Part shown: positions 1 to 5,900 of the stretch, one piece after another
How positions within the stretch are numbered: position 1 is the first letter of the stretch
How the letters are laid out: the number at the start of each line of letters is the position of its first letter
Assembly: GCA_009777365.1 (NCBI GenBank)
Contig: WRLZ01000023.1
Coordinates: 1 to 10,410 of the forward strand
Direction of reading: 5' to 3'
DNA from: Candidatus Saccharimonadota bacterium
GTDB taxonomy: Bacteria; Patescibacteriota; Saccharimonadia; Saccharimonadales; Saccharimonadaceae
Length of the DNA stretch: 10,410 bases
The notes under the pieces: model-generated
What the model was told of the DNA's origin: nothing
The model's input: the letters and a program-made list of their open reading frames with translations, nothing else
Databases searched by the model: none
Program-made: the position numbers and the translations under genes

Positions 1-46
1 AACCAAGAAAATCGCCAAAACCTATTGATAATCCGACGAAGCGAAT

Positions 47-110
47 GATGAAAATGTTTTACATTTTCATCTGAGCAAGGAGAGATTAAGAACACTTTCC
101 GTAAGGAAAG
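47..110. other. Two hairpins upstream of the first promoter
   Basis: Positions 47-56 pair perfectly with 62-71 (10 bp, loop TTTTA). Positions 95-100 pair with 105-110 (CTTTCC/GGAAAG) across a GTAA loop of the GNRA type, ending two bases before the -35 box at 113. Neither hairpin is followed by a clean T-run, so terminator function for whatever lies left of the window is unproven. Frames 1 and 2 both close early (stops at 46-48 and 26-28), so the tail of an upstream gene could lie at 1-48, but this cannot be decided from so little sequence. Confidence 0.35.
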
Positions 111-112
111 GG

Positions 113-141
113 TTGACTTTTCACCCAAAGTATGCTATAAT
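113..141 (+). promoter_or_regulatory. Sigma-70 type promoter with extended -10
   Basis: TTGACT (113-118), 17-nt spacer, TATAAT (136-141), with TGc directly before the -10 box. This is near consensus at both boxes. The predicted transcription start is about 148. The message would begin with a hairpin (150-158 pairing with 176-183, one bulge) that covers the ATG at 151. Confidence 0.85.
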
Positions 142-219
142 GAAAGTATAATGGGGAGTATTGCTTCTTGCAGTCCTCCCATTAGCATATTTCATAAACA
201 AAGAAAGGTGTTGGCTTTA

Positions 220-630
220 ATGTCAAAGAGCAAAAACACTACCAAGAAAGAACACCGCAGAGGACACTACAAGGCCGCCCAGCAACGAAAGACGAACACG
301 AAAAAGACCCAAGAATGGAGCGGAGATGCAAATTTGGCACGTACGTATGCCGCCGATGCCGCTCGACTCGGCCTAGCCGCCAACGCGATCCCCGAGCACC
401 TAAAGCCACATGCGAAAGATCTGCTGAAGTTCTTTGGACAACAGACCTCCCCCGAATCAGGTAGCGCCCGCAAGCACGTTATATACAATGGCTGGATATA
501 CGAATTAAAAGACCATTCGACCTGCACCGGCGTGTCGAGAGTGCCAAAACCATTGAAAGAGAAGTACCAAGGAGCAACAGACAAAACAGCCATCCTAAAG
601 ATACTCCAAAGCATAGCAAACGAAGCCTAG
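220..630 (+). CDS. Small basic protein of unknown function (136 aa)
   Basis: I do not recognise this protein. The first 30 residues are Lys/Arg-rich (MSKSKNTTKKEHRRGHYKAA) and look disordered or nucleic-acid binding. The rest is a soluble mixed region with a Gly/Trp/Tyr patch (YNGWIYELKDHST) around residues 90-102 and no signal peptide or membrane segment. I chose the ATG at 220 because AAAGGTG lies about 10 nt upstream and the N-terminus fits a compact basic protein. An in-frame ATG at 151 would add 23 residues and sits only about 3 nt after the predicted transcription start, so a leaderless longer form is possible, but a 5' hairpin covers that codon. It is a monocistronic unit: strong promoter at 113 and terminator at 646. 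Confidence 0.7.
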   Translation: MSKSKNTTKKEHRRGHYKAAQQRKTNTKKTQEWSGDANLARTYAADAARLGLAANAIPEHLKPHAKDLLKFFGQQTSPESGSARKHVIYNGWIYELKDHSTCTGVSRVPKPLKEKYQGATDKTAILKILQSIANEA

Positions 631-645
631 CCCAACACCTATACC

Positions 646-670
646 ACCGCCCTCTTAGGGCGGTTTTTTT
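646..670 (+). terminator. Intrinsic terminator
   Basis: ACCGCCCT (646-653) pairs with AGGGCGGT (657-664) around a CTT loop, and 664-670 is a run of seven T. It lies 16 nt after the stop of the small basic protein gene. Confidence 0.9.
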
Positions 671-760
671 CCACCAACAACCCTTCTCCCCCAACAACTC
701 CCACCAACAACCCTTCTCCCCCAACAACTCCCACCAACAACCCTTCTCCCCCAACAACCC
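671..760. repeat. 30-bp minisatellite, three copies
   Basis: Three head-to-tail 30-nt units occupy 671-700, 701-730 and 731-760. The first two are identical and the third differs only near its end. Each unit is almost pure C/A/T (blocks CCACCAACAA, CCCTTCTCCC, CCAACAACTC) with no G. The unit length is a multiple of three, so minus-strand frames stay open (GEKGCWWELL repeated), but no start signal supports that frame. The array begins directly after the terminator T-run. The rest of 631-874 is similar C/A-rich spacer with no gene. Confidence 0.9.
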
Positions 761-874
761 CACACCTAGCGCAACCCCAGACAACACCACCCACACTAGC
801 TCCAGCCAACACCCTAGAATCTCCAGTAGCTAGAGAGAAAAACAAAAACCAAACGATCTGCCATATGATAAATA

Positions 875-903
875 TTGCATTTTAGAATGGTCTATGCTAC
901 AAT
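875..903 (+). promoter_or_regulatory. Promoter of the rpmF-nusB-nudix-rnc operon
   Basis: TTGCAT (875-880), 17-nt spacer, TACAAT (898-903), with TGc before the -10 box. The TATGC context before the -10 is the same as in the promoter at 113. The predicted start is near 910, giving a leader of about 100 nt. Confidence 0.8.
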
Positions 904-909
904 ATAACC

Positions 910-1009
910 AATGCGAAACGCCGCAGACTCAGGAGGAATGAATTAGAATTCACTCCAACCAAGCAGTCTGTAGCGATAAAATTCGGCTAAATGAAAGGAT
1001 AATTAAGAA
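910..1009 (+). promoter_or_regulatory. Structured leader with two-codon mini-ORF ahead of rpmF
   Basis: Positions 919-929 pair with 965-975 (11 positions, one C-A mismatch and one G-U). Inside this, 935-944 pairs with 947-956 (GGA.TGAATT / AATTCA.TCC, two-base loop, one mismatch). The inner hairpin contains AGGAGGA followed by ATGAATTAG, that is, a strong ribosome-binding sequence and a two-codon reading frame. The real rpmF ribosome site, AAAGGA at 994-999, lies outside the fold. Autoregulatory leaders are well known for ribosomal protein operons. Assigning one here is inference. Confidence 0.5.
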
Positions 1010-1198
1010 ATGCCAGAACCAAAAAAGCAAAGTAGTCCACGAAAAACTGGACTACGTAGGAGTCATCTCAGATTGACCCTAGCTCGCTCAGTCAACAAAA
1101 AGTCGCCCGTGAAAGCCTTCGAGACCAAGAAGCAAACACCACGCGTACGCAACACCGACAAAGCAAAAGCAGTGTCAAAGAAATCGAAAAAATCTTAG
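1010..1198 (+). CDS. rpmF: 50S ribosomal protein bL32
   Basis: This is a 62-residue, strongly basic protein. Its N-terminus (MPEPKKQSSPRKTGLRRSHL, then RLTLARSV) follows the bL32 pattern of a Pro/Lys start, a basic stretch with paired Arg-Arg-Ser-His and a Leu-Thr segment. bL32 is a small large-subunit protein near the peptide exit side of the ribosome. The usual four zinc-binding Cys are absent, giving a Cys-free form, and the C-terminal half is a Lys/Ser tail instead of the zinc knuckle. The start is fixed by AAAGGA at 994-999. It is the first gene of the operon and nusB follows 26 nt after its stop. The family call rests on the N-terminal half only. Confidence 0.8.
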   Translation: MPEPKKQSSPRKTGLRRSHLRLTLARSVNKKSPVKAFETKKQTPRVRNTDKAKAVSKKSKKS

Positions 1199-1224
1199 CT
1201 CATTAAATTAGGAGGTTGAAACTT

Positions 1225-1821
1225 ATGGACAAGAAAGAAAACAACAAAGCCAAAAAGCGCGTAGCACCAAACCGCCACCTAGCGCGGGTCATAGTACTCC
1301 AAACGCTTTACGAATACGAAGTCAGAGACGCCATCAAGGATAAAAGCTTTGACCTGGACAAAGTAGCCGAACGCAACGGCAATTCCTACGACGGACTCCT
1401 CGGAGACTGGCAGTTTATGTACGACCTGCTCCACGGAACCTTTGACAACCGCGACAAAATCGACGCCATGCTCACCCCAGTCGCCCCAGAATGGCCGATC
1501 GACCAGCTCGCACCCCTAGATCGCAACATCCTTCGCATGACAGTCTACCAGATGGCAAATATGCGAAAAGAAGTCCCAGTCAGCGTTGCCATCAACGAAG
1601 CCGTCGAGCTAGCCCACTGTTTCGGTGGCGACAACTCCAGCAAATTCGTGAACGGCGTCCTAGGAACCATCTACCGCGAAACCATCGAACCGGAAATGAT
1701 TAAAAATGGCGAACCCATCAACGACCGTAGCCAGAAGAATGGAAAGGATCCAAACAATGTCAGAAGAAAAGAAGGGGAAGCCAAAGCCCCAGACAAAACC
1801 CCAGACACGTCAACTGCCTAA
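1225..1821 (+). CDS. nusB: Transcription antitermination factor NusB
   Basis: NusB is an all-helical RNA-binding protein that, with NusE (S10), binds boxA of rRNA leaders and keeps RNA polymerase elongating. Family signatures are visible: [16 protein letters not shown] at residues 17-32 (the ARxxALQxLY helix), then [23 protein letters not shown] at about 88-110, [15 protein letters not shown] at 117-131, and [15 protein letters not shown] at 136-150. The ATG at 1225 is chosen because AGGAGG (1210-1215) is spaced 9 nt from it; a TTG at 1216 abuts that site and is unlikely. At 198 residues it is longer than typical NusB (about 140), because of a charged, probably disordered C-terminal tail (about 155-198). 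The last 65 nt of that tail overlap the start of the NUDIX gene. Confidence 0.95.
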   Translation: MDKKENNKAKKRVAPNRHLARVIVLQTLYEYEVRDAIKDKSFDLDKVAERNGNSYDGLLGDWQFMYDLLHGTFDNRDKIDAMLTPVAPEWPIDQLAPLDRNILRMTVYQMANMRKEVPVSVAINEAVELAHCFGGDNSSKFVNGVLGTIYRETIEPEMIKNGEPINDRSQKNGKDPNNVRRKEGEAKAPDKTPDTSTA

Positions 1822-2386
1822 AGAATCAGACCCCGACAACTGGGAAAACGCCAAGCGTATCCACCAGCAAGTTCTAACATCAGAACGCCGTCCCACCAAG
1901 TTCGAGAAAGTCAAAAAACTCTTCACTCGCCGCTCCCATATCAGCGAAATCACCCGCGAGCCAACCGCTGGCGGCATGATTTTCCGCGTCAGCGCCGACA
2001 AACAAGACATTGACGTCCTCCTGATCCAAGACGCCAAAAAGCGCTGGACCATCCCCAAAGGCCACGTCGAACCAGGCGAAACCCCCAAACAAACCGCCCT
2101 CCGCGAAATCAGCGAAGAAGTCGGCCTCAAAAAGCTCGACATTCTCGGCTGGCTCGGCAAAGTCGAGTTCCAATACCGCCGCGAAAACCGCCTAGTCCTC
2201 ATGAGCATGCACATCTACCTAGTCCGCCATAATGAATACAACGAAAAAGTCAAACCCGAAGCCTGGATCAAAAAGGCCGAATGGTTCCCCTTCGCCGAAG
2301 CCGTTGATAAAATCGAATACGACGACATCGCCAAAATGATGCTACTAGGACGCAACAAGCTCCGCACCGGAGATTATGAACAATGA
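1757..2386 (+). CDS. NUDIX hydrolase
   Basis: The complete NUDIX box Gx5Ex7REUxEExGU is at residues 102-124 (GHVEPGE, then REISEEVGL). It binds divalent metal and hydrolyses a nucleoside diphosphate linked to another group. WTIPKGH just before the box is typical of NUDIX proteins acting on dinucleoside polyphosphates or nucleotide-capped substrates, but the substrate cannot be read from sequence. The domain starts at about residue 68 (EPTAGGMIF). The first 65 residues are a charged extension containing a basic patch ([10 protein letters not shown]). The ATG at 1757 is supported by GGAAAGGA at 1741-1748; an ATG at 1739 is a weaker alternative. It overlaps the end of nusB by 65 nt in another frame and ends in a 4-nt ATGA overlap with rnc, so translational coupling is likely. 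The protein has 209 residues. Confidence 0.93.
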   Translation: MSEEKKGKPKPQTKPQTRQLPKESDPDNWENAKRIHQQVLTSERRPTKFEKVKKLFTRRSHISEITREPTAGGMIFRVSADKQDIDVLLIQDAKKRWTIPKGHVEPGETPKQTALREISEEVGLKKLDILGWLGKVEFQYRRENRLVLMSMHIYLVRHNEYNEKVKPEAWIKKAEWFPFAEAVDKIEYDDIAKMMLLGRNKLRTGDYEQ

Positions 2387-3135
2387 CAACCAAAGACCAA
2401 ATAGACAAATACCAAGATTTCGCCCGTACTCGCCTAGGCTTCAAGTTTAAGGACCCAGGCCTCCTCATCACCGCCCTAACCCACCGCAGCTTCACCAACG
2501 AACACCCCAAGGCCACCAGCGACAACGAACGCCTCGAGTTCCTCGGCGACGCCATCCTCGAGTTCGTCGTAACAGATTATCTCTATAAGAACTACAGCAA
2601 AAACGAAGGCGTCCTCACCAAATGGCGCGCCGCTCTCGTCAAGACCGAAACCAACGCCGAAAGCGGCTTTGATCTCGGCCTAGACGAGCTAATCCGCGTC
2701 AGCCGCGGCGAAAAACACGCCGGCAAACCCGCCGCCACAGCCATCATCGCTGACGCTTTCGAGGCCCTCATCGGCGCAATCTACATCGACCAAGGCCTAC
2801 CCACCACCGAAAAATTCATCACCACAATCATCAAACCAAAACTCGAAGTAGTCCTCGAAGCTGGCTCATGGCGCGACCCCAAATCCTTCCTCCAAGAAAT
2901 CTCCCAACACGAAGTCGCCGAAACCCCCCGCTACAAACTCATCAGCTCCGAAGGCCCCGATCATGAACGCACCTTCACCATGGCCGTCTTCATTGGCGAT
3001 AAACAAATGGGCGCTGGCACCGGCTCCAGCAAACAAACCGCCGAAACCATCGCCGCCGAGCAAGCCATCGAAGAATACCGCCGCCTCGGCACCGTCTCCG
3101 GCAACCGCTACATCGGCACTAGCAAAAAGAAGTAA
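2383..3135 (+). CDS. rnc: Ribonuclease III
   Basis: RNase III cuts double-stranded RNA and matures rRNA precursors. The catalytic domain shows the signature NERLEFLGDAILEF at residues 48-61 and DAFEALIGAIYID at 124-136. By comparison with E. coli, the metal ligands and catalytic acids are E52, D56, D124 and E127, with E49 also conserved. A double-stranded RNA-binding domain follows at about 165-234 (DPKSFLQE ... GTGSSKQTAETIAAEQAIEE). The length of 250 residues fits a full bacterial enzyme. The start overlaps the NUDIX stop as ATGA, so it is translated by coupling. It is the last gene of the rpmF operon. Its final codons overlap the predicted tyrS promoter, and there is no terminator between the two units. 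Confidence 0.97.
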   Translation: MTTKDQIDKYQDFARTRLGFKFKDPGLLITALTHRSFTNEHPKATSDNERLEFLGDAILEFVVTDYLYKNYSKNEGVLTKWRAALVKTETNAESGFDLGLDELIRVSRGEKHAGKPAATAIIADAFEALIGAIYIDQGLPTTEKFITTIIKPKLEVVLEAGSWRDPKSFLQEISQHEVAETPRYKLISSEGPDHERTFTMAVFIGDKQMGAGTGSSKQTAETIAAEQAIEEYRRLGTVSGNRYIGTSKKK

Positions 3136-3148
3136 ACAGTGGTAAAAT
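3120..3148 (+). promoter_or_regulatory. Predicted tyrS promoter, extended -10
   Basis: TGg followed by TAAAAT at 3143-3148. At 17-nt spacing the -35 position (3120-3125, TAGCAA) matches the consensus at only three of six bases. The strength would come from the extended -10. The transcript would start near 3155 and include the 60-nt repeat element. Confidence 0.5.
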
Positions 3149-3160
3149 AAAATAGCTAGC

Positions 3161-3220
3161 GTAGCGCCGCAGGCTCTTTAGTAGCAAGCGTGAATCCACT
3201 TCACGCGCAGCGAATGCAGC
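3161..3220 (+). repeat. Interspersed 60-nt hairpin repeat, copy 1 (tyrS leader)
   Basis: The first 25 nt (3161-3185) are identical to 5079-5103 and the last 12 nt (3209-3220) to 5125-5136. The 23-nt middle differs in sequence but again folds: GCGTGAA (3188-3194) pairs with TTCACGC (3200-3206) around TCCAC. Here it lies in the leader of tyrS. It does not show the conserved T-box sequence. Its role is unknown. Confidence 0.75.
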
Positions 3221-3242
3221 ATACAAACTAGGGGAGATAGAT

Positions 3243-4457
3243 ATGAAACTAAGTGAAGAACTAATTTGGCGAGGAATGGTAGCAGAACACACCTTCAAGG
3301 ACTCATCCGAACTCGACGCCAAGAAACGCAAATTTTACTGGGGAGTTGACCCAAGCGCCGACTCAATGACCATCGGAAACCTAGCCGCAATGATGCAAGC
3401 CAAGGTTTTCATCCGACACGGCTATACCCCATATCTCCTAGCTGGCGGCGCCACCGGCCAAATCGGCGACCCCAAAGACAACGGCGAGCGCGACCTCAAA
3501 ACCCTAGACGAAATCCAAAAAAACGTCGAGGGCATCAAAGGCCAATTCAACCGCATCTGTGGCGACAGTTTTGAAATCGTCAATAACGCCGACTGGTTCG
3601 CCAGTATCAATTACATCGAATTTCTCCGCGAAGTCGGCAAGCATTTCTCAATGACCCAACTCCTCGATCGGGAGTTCGTCAAGAACCGCATCGGCGAAGG
3701 CGGCAGTGGCATCTCCTACGCAGAATTTTCCTACACCCTCATCCAAGGCTACGACTTCCTCCACCTCTACCGAACCCACGGCGTAGACCTCCAACTCTGC
3801 GGCGCCGACCAATTCGGCAACAGCGTCTCCGGCATGCACCTCATCAAGCGCCTCGAAGGCGCCGAGGCCGACGTCTGGAGCATGCCGCTCATCATCGACC
3901 CAGTATCTGGCCGCAAATTCGGCAAGTCCGAAGGCAACGCCATCTGGCTCGCTCGAGAGCGCACCAACATTTTCGACTTCTACCAATTCTGGCTGAACCA
4001 ACCCGACCAAGCCGTCCACAGCCTCCTCAAAACCTACACCATCCTGACCAAACCCGAAGTCGACGAAATCATGAAAAATCACGAGAAAAACCCAAGCCAC
4101 CGCATCGCCCAAAAAGCTCTAGCCTTTGGCGTAACCACCGTCGTCCACGGCGAAAAGAACGCCCTAGCCGCCCAGCGCGCCACGGAAATTTTGTTCCAAG
4201 GCAAGGCTGGCCCAAGCGAAAAACGCGATGACCTAGCCCTCCTCTCCGAAATTCTACCCAGCCACTCCCCAAAAAAGAACGAGCTCCTAGTCGACGCCAT
4301 AGCAAATAGCCAAATGACTTCCAGCAAAAGCGAAGCCCGACGCCTCATTAAAGGCGGCGGAGTAGCCCTAAATGGCGAAAAAATCACCGACGAAAACGCC
4401 AAAACCGAACCAGGAATCCTAAAGCTCGGCAAAAACAAGTTCCTCATCATCAAGTAA
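3243..4457 (+). CDS. tyrS: Tyrosyl-tRNA synthetase
   Basis: This class Ic synthetase charges tRNA-Tyr. The 404-residue protein follows bacterial TyrS throughout: YWGVDPSADSMTIGNL at residues 32-47 (HIGH region), LLAGGATGQIGDP at about 65-77, the tyrosine pocket in YTLIQGYDF (164-172) and CGADQFGN (186-193), KFGKSEGNAIWL at 225-236 (KMSKS loop), and a C-terminal S4-like RNA-binding domain at about 355-404 (EARRLIKGGGVALNGEKI). The HIGH motif reads TIGN: the first His, a transition-state residue in well-studied TyrS, is Thr43, and the preceding Thr of DPTAD is Ser38. The start is fixed by GGGGAG at 3231-3236. It shares one nucleotide with the downstream RNA methyltransferase gene (TAATG), so the two are cotranslated. 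Confidence 0.97.
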   Translation: MKLSEELIWRGMVAEHTFKDSSELDAKKRKFYWGVDPSADSMTIGNLAAMMQAKVFIRHGYTPYLLAGGATGQIGDPKDNGERDLKTLDEIQKNVEGIKGQFNRICGDSFEIVNNADWFASINYIEFLREVGKHFSMTQLLDREFVKNRIGEGGSGISYAEFSYTLIQGYDFLHLYRTHGVDLQLCGADQFGNSVSGMHLIKRLEGAEADVWSMPLIIDPVSGRKFGKSEGNAIWLARERTNIFDFYQFWLNQPDQAVHSLLKTYTILTKPEVDEIMKNHEKNPSHRIAQKALAFGVTTVVHGEKNALAAQRATEILFQGKAGPSEKRDDLALLSEILPSHSPKKNELLVDAIANSQMTSSKSEARRLIKGGGVALNGEKITDENAKTEPGILKLGKNKFLIIK

Positions 4458-4972
4458 TGACCAAAATCGTAGTCCTGCTTCACGACATCCGCTCGACCTT
4501 CAACGTCGGCTCGATTCTTCGCACCTCCGACGGCCTCGGCGTCAATAAACTCATCTTCTCCGGGATCACCCCATACCCAGAGATCAAGAACGACCCTCGC
4601 CTCCCCCACGAACGCGACAAAATCACCTCCCAAATCGCCAAAACCGCCCTCGGCGCCGAAACCTCCCTACCCATTGAAGTATCAAGCGACATAAAATCCA
4701 CCATTTCAAGGCTAAAAGCCAGCGGCTACAAAATCCTCGCCCTCGAACAATCCAAGGACAGCATAAAGCTCCAAAACTATCACCAGTCCCTGCCAAACCC
4801 TGGCAATATCGCCCTACTCCTCGGCGAAGAAGTCCACGGCATCCATCCCCACCTCCTCGAACTAACCGACGCCCGCCTAGAAATCCCCATGCTCGGCGCC
4901 AAAGAAAGCTTCAACGTCTCCGTCGCCTACGCCATCACCCTCTGGGAACTCCGCCGCCAAGACCTAAACTAA
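4457..4972 (+). CDS. SpoU/TrmH-family RNA 2'-O-methyltransferase
   Basis: It probably transfers a methyl group from SAM to a ribose 2'-OH in tRNA or rRNA. All three SPOUT motifs are present: motif 1 STFNVGSILRTSDGLGV (13-29, with N16 and R22), motif 2 ALLLGEEVHGI (119-129) and motif 3 IPMLGAKESFNVSVAYAI (143-160). Motifs 2 and 3 form the trefoil-knot SAM site, and these enzymes act as dimers. At 171 residues it is a bare catalytic domain without the N-terminal substrate-binding extension of RlmB or TrmH. Motif 3 resembles TrmH/RlmB more than TrmL, and the target nucleotide is unknown. It starts within the tyrS stop codon (1-nt overlap), so it probably acts with translation genes. No clear terminator follows. 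Confidence 0.93.
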   Translation: MTKIVVLLHDIRSTFNVGSILRTSDGLGVNKLIFSGITPYPEIKNDPRLPHERDKITSQIAKTALGAETSLPIEVSSDIKSTISRLKASGYKILALEQSKDSIKLQNYHQSLPNPGNIALLLGEEVHGIHPHLLELTDARLEIPMLGAKESFNVSVAYAITLWELRRQDLN

Positions 4973-4993
4973 CTCTCAAAACAACCAATCATT

Positions 4994-5030
4994 CGAATCC
5001 TCCTGACGCTCAGGCGCGTACGCTGATTCG
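4994..5030. repeat. Nested palindrome within remnant C
   Basis: CGAATC (4994-4999) pairs with GATTCG (5025-5030). Inside it CCTGA (5002-5006) pairs with TCAGG (5010-5014) around CGC. The inner palindrome lies exactly where remnant C departs from copy B. No T-run follows, so it is not an obvious terminator for the methyltransferase gene at 4457. Confidence 0.55.
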
Positions 5031-5078
5031 TTCCAGTCTGGCTCTTCATGGTTCCTTCCATAGCAACCAATCAGGGCG

Positions 5079-5136
5079 GTAGCGCCGCAGGCTCTTTAGT
5101 AGCGCAGCGCGGGTTCCCCGCGCTAGCGAATGCAGC
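5079..5136 (+). repeat. Interspersed 60-nt hairpin repeat, copy 2
   Basis: It shares 25 nt at the 5' end and 12 nt at the 3' end with 3161-3220. Its 21-nt middle forms a different but equivalent hairpin, AGCGCGGG (5106-5113) with CCCGCGCT (5117-5124) around TTC. It lies inside remnant C, between the part coding SSWF and the part coding YCFRG. One frame through it stays open and reads as a Gly/Ala-rich stretch, so a coding origin is an alternative. Confidence 0.75.
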
Positions 5137-5158
5137 CTTCAGACTATTGTTTTCGTGG

Positions 5159-5201
5159 ACCCCCACGGCTAAAGCCGTGGCCCCCTGCGGCGCATGCGTG
5201 G
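5159..5201. repeat. Small palindromic insertion flanked by CGTGG
   Basis: In copies A and B the sequence GTTTTCGTGGGGAGG is continuous. In remnant C it is split: GTTTTCGTGG (5149-5158), then 38 extra bases (5159-5196), then CGTGGGGAGG from 5197. The insert contains CCACGGC-TAAA-GCCGTGG. The five-base CGTGG present on both sides (5154-5158 and 5197-5201) looks like a target-site duplication. Confidence 0.5.
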
Positions 5202-5217
5202 GGAGGTAAGAGTATCA

Positions 5218-5226
5218 TGTTATAAT
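5218..5226 (+). promoter_or_regulatory. Extended -10 promoter of the DUF3800 gene
   Basis: TGt followed by a consensus TATAAT (5221-5226). No recognisable -35 box lies 16-18 nt upstream. Only 10 bases separate the -10 box from the ATG at 5237, so transcription would start about 3-5 nt before the start codon, predicting a near-leaderless message. A promoter this close behind the conserved CGTGGGGAGGTAA end means the cargo brought its own promoter. Confidence 0.65.
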
Positions 5227-5236
5227 ATAAAGAGCT

Positions 5237-5869
5237 ATGTCAAAAAAGCAGCTAATATTCATAGACGATTCCGGCGATCCAGGGTTTAAGTTCAATAGAA
5301 ACTCTGGCAAACATTTCGTGGTTTGCTGTATTATTTTCAATAATTCTCATAATGCTGAATTTGCTGGCGCAGGGATAAAGGTATTGAAAGACAAGTTGGG
5401 TTGGAAACAAGAACGAGAGTTTAAGTTTAACAGAGCATCTCCGGAACAAAAGAAAGCCTTTTTTGAGAATATTAAACTTTATGATTTCAAAGTTCGAGCT
5501 GTCATAATAGACAAAACGAAAATCAAGGAGCCGCTACTCAAAAAGAGCGATTCGTTCTATCGCTTTGCCATAAAAGAGGTGCTTGCCCGACATAACGACA
5601 TGAGAGAAGCTAAAATTTACTTAGACGGCAGTTCTGGTAAAAATTATCGCAAACAGTCCGCATCATATCTTCGTAAGGAGCTGAATAAGACCATTAGAAG
5701 AATGGCGGAATTTAGAACAGTCAGTTCAAGGAGCGACACTCTAATTCAACTAGCTGATATGATAGCCGGAGCTATACGCAGGAAGTATGACAAGACTAAG
5801 AGCGACAAAGTGAATTGCCTGCGTTATATTAGTGATAAAATCGAAGATATTTGGGAATATCCAGCTTAA
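5237..5869 (+). CDS. DUF3800 domain-containing protein
   Basis: The 210-residue protein has the DUF3800 hallmarks: an N-terminal IDDSGDPG (9-16) on the first strand, a middle EREFKF (59-64), IYLDGSSG (127-134) and a C-terminal DTLIQLADMIAGAIRR (167-182). The acidic residues D10/D11, E60, D130 and D174 are placed as in an RNase H-like metal site. The family's biochemical function is not established. Its members are common in mobile and defence-associated regions, so a nuclease or phage-related role is only inference. Base use is more AT-rich than in the housekeeping genes to the left, which suggests transfer. The message is probably leaderless. It has no operon partner: remnant C precedes it and a convergent minus-strand transcript follows. 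Confidence 0.85.
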   Translation: MSKKQLIFIDDSGDPGFKFNRNSGKHFVVCCIIFNNSHNAEFAGAGIKVLKDKLGWKQEREFKFNRASPEQKKAFFENIKLYDFKVRAVIIDKTKIKEPLLKKSDSFYRFAIKEVLARHNDMREAKIYLDGSSGKNYRKQSASYLRKELNKTIRRMAEFRTVSSRSDTLIQLADMIAGAIRRKYDKTKSDKVNCLRYISDKIEDIWEYPA

Positions 5870-5880
5870 CCTATATCACG

Positions 5881-5900
5881 AAAAAAGCCCGCCAGGGCTT
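5881..5900 (-). terminator. Bidirectional hairpin terminator, stronger on minus strand
   Basis: AAGCCC (5885-5890) pairs with GGGCTT (5895-5900) around GCCA. Read on the minus strand the stem is followed by a T-run (complement of the A-run 5881-5886). On the plus strand the tail is TTGTCTCTT, weaker, but it could end the DUF3800 message. Confidence 0.75.

Larger units (their letters stand above)
4992..5209 (+). pseudogene. Remnant C of a GFRG-type C-terminal domain
   Basis: TTCGAATCCTC at 4992-5002 matches copy B at 9873-9883, and ATTCGTTC follows at the same 34-nt spacing in both. In frame it reads FESS, stop, RSGAYADSF, then SGSSWF, against FESSGWSGAHANSF and VRWF in copy B. It then meets another stop, the 60-nt repeat (5079-5136), TAT-TGT-TTT-CGT-GG (YCFRG) at 5146-5158, a palindromic insertion, and the conserved end CGTGGGGAGGTAA (5197-5209). 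Two in-frame stops and insertions show decay. No N-terminal part exists in the window. The parent was probably a surface or lectin-like protein, which is inference only. Confidence 0.55.

Noticed and set aside
671..760. CRISPR array
   Set aside because: The units are head-to-tail with no spacers, and no cas gene is present.
479..845. Minus-strand reading frames with repeated GEKGCWWELL
   Set aside because: They only mirror the 30-bp minisatellite, whose unit is a multiple of three. There is no ribosome site, no promoter, and they cross a strong terminator and the gene at 220.
3155..3242. T-box riboswitch for tyrS
   Set aside because: The conserved T-box sequence and a terminator/antiterminator pair are missing, and the same element recurs at 5079 away from any synthetase.
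1880..4633. Long minus-strand frames opposite nudix, rnc and tyrS
   Set aside because: They result from the A/C-rich coding strand with C-ending codons, which keeps the opposite frames free of stops. None shows family motifs.
5008..5158. UGA read as glycine (SR1/Gracilibacteria code), because TGA in remnant C aligns with GGG in copy B
   Set aside because: None of the full-length genes contains an internal TGA, although such genomes use it often, and remnant C also has an in-frame TAG. Decay explains it better.
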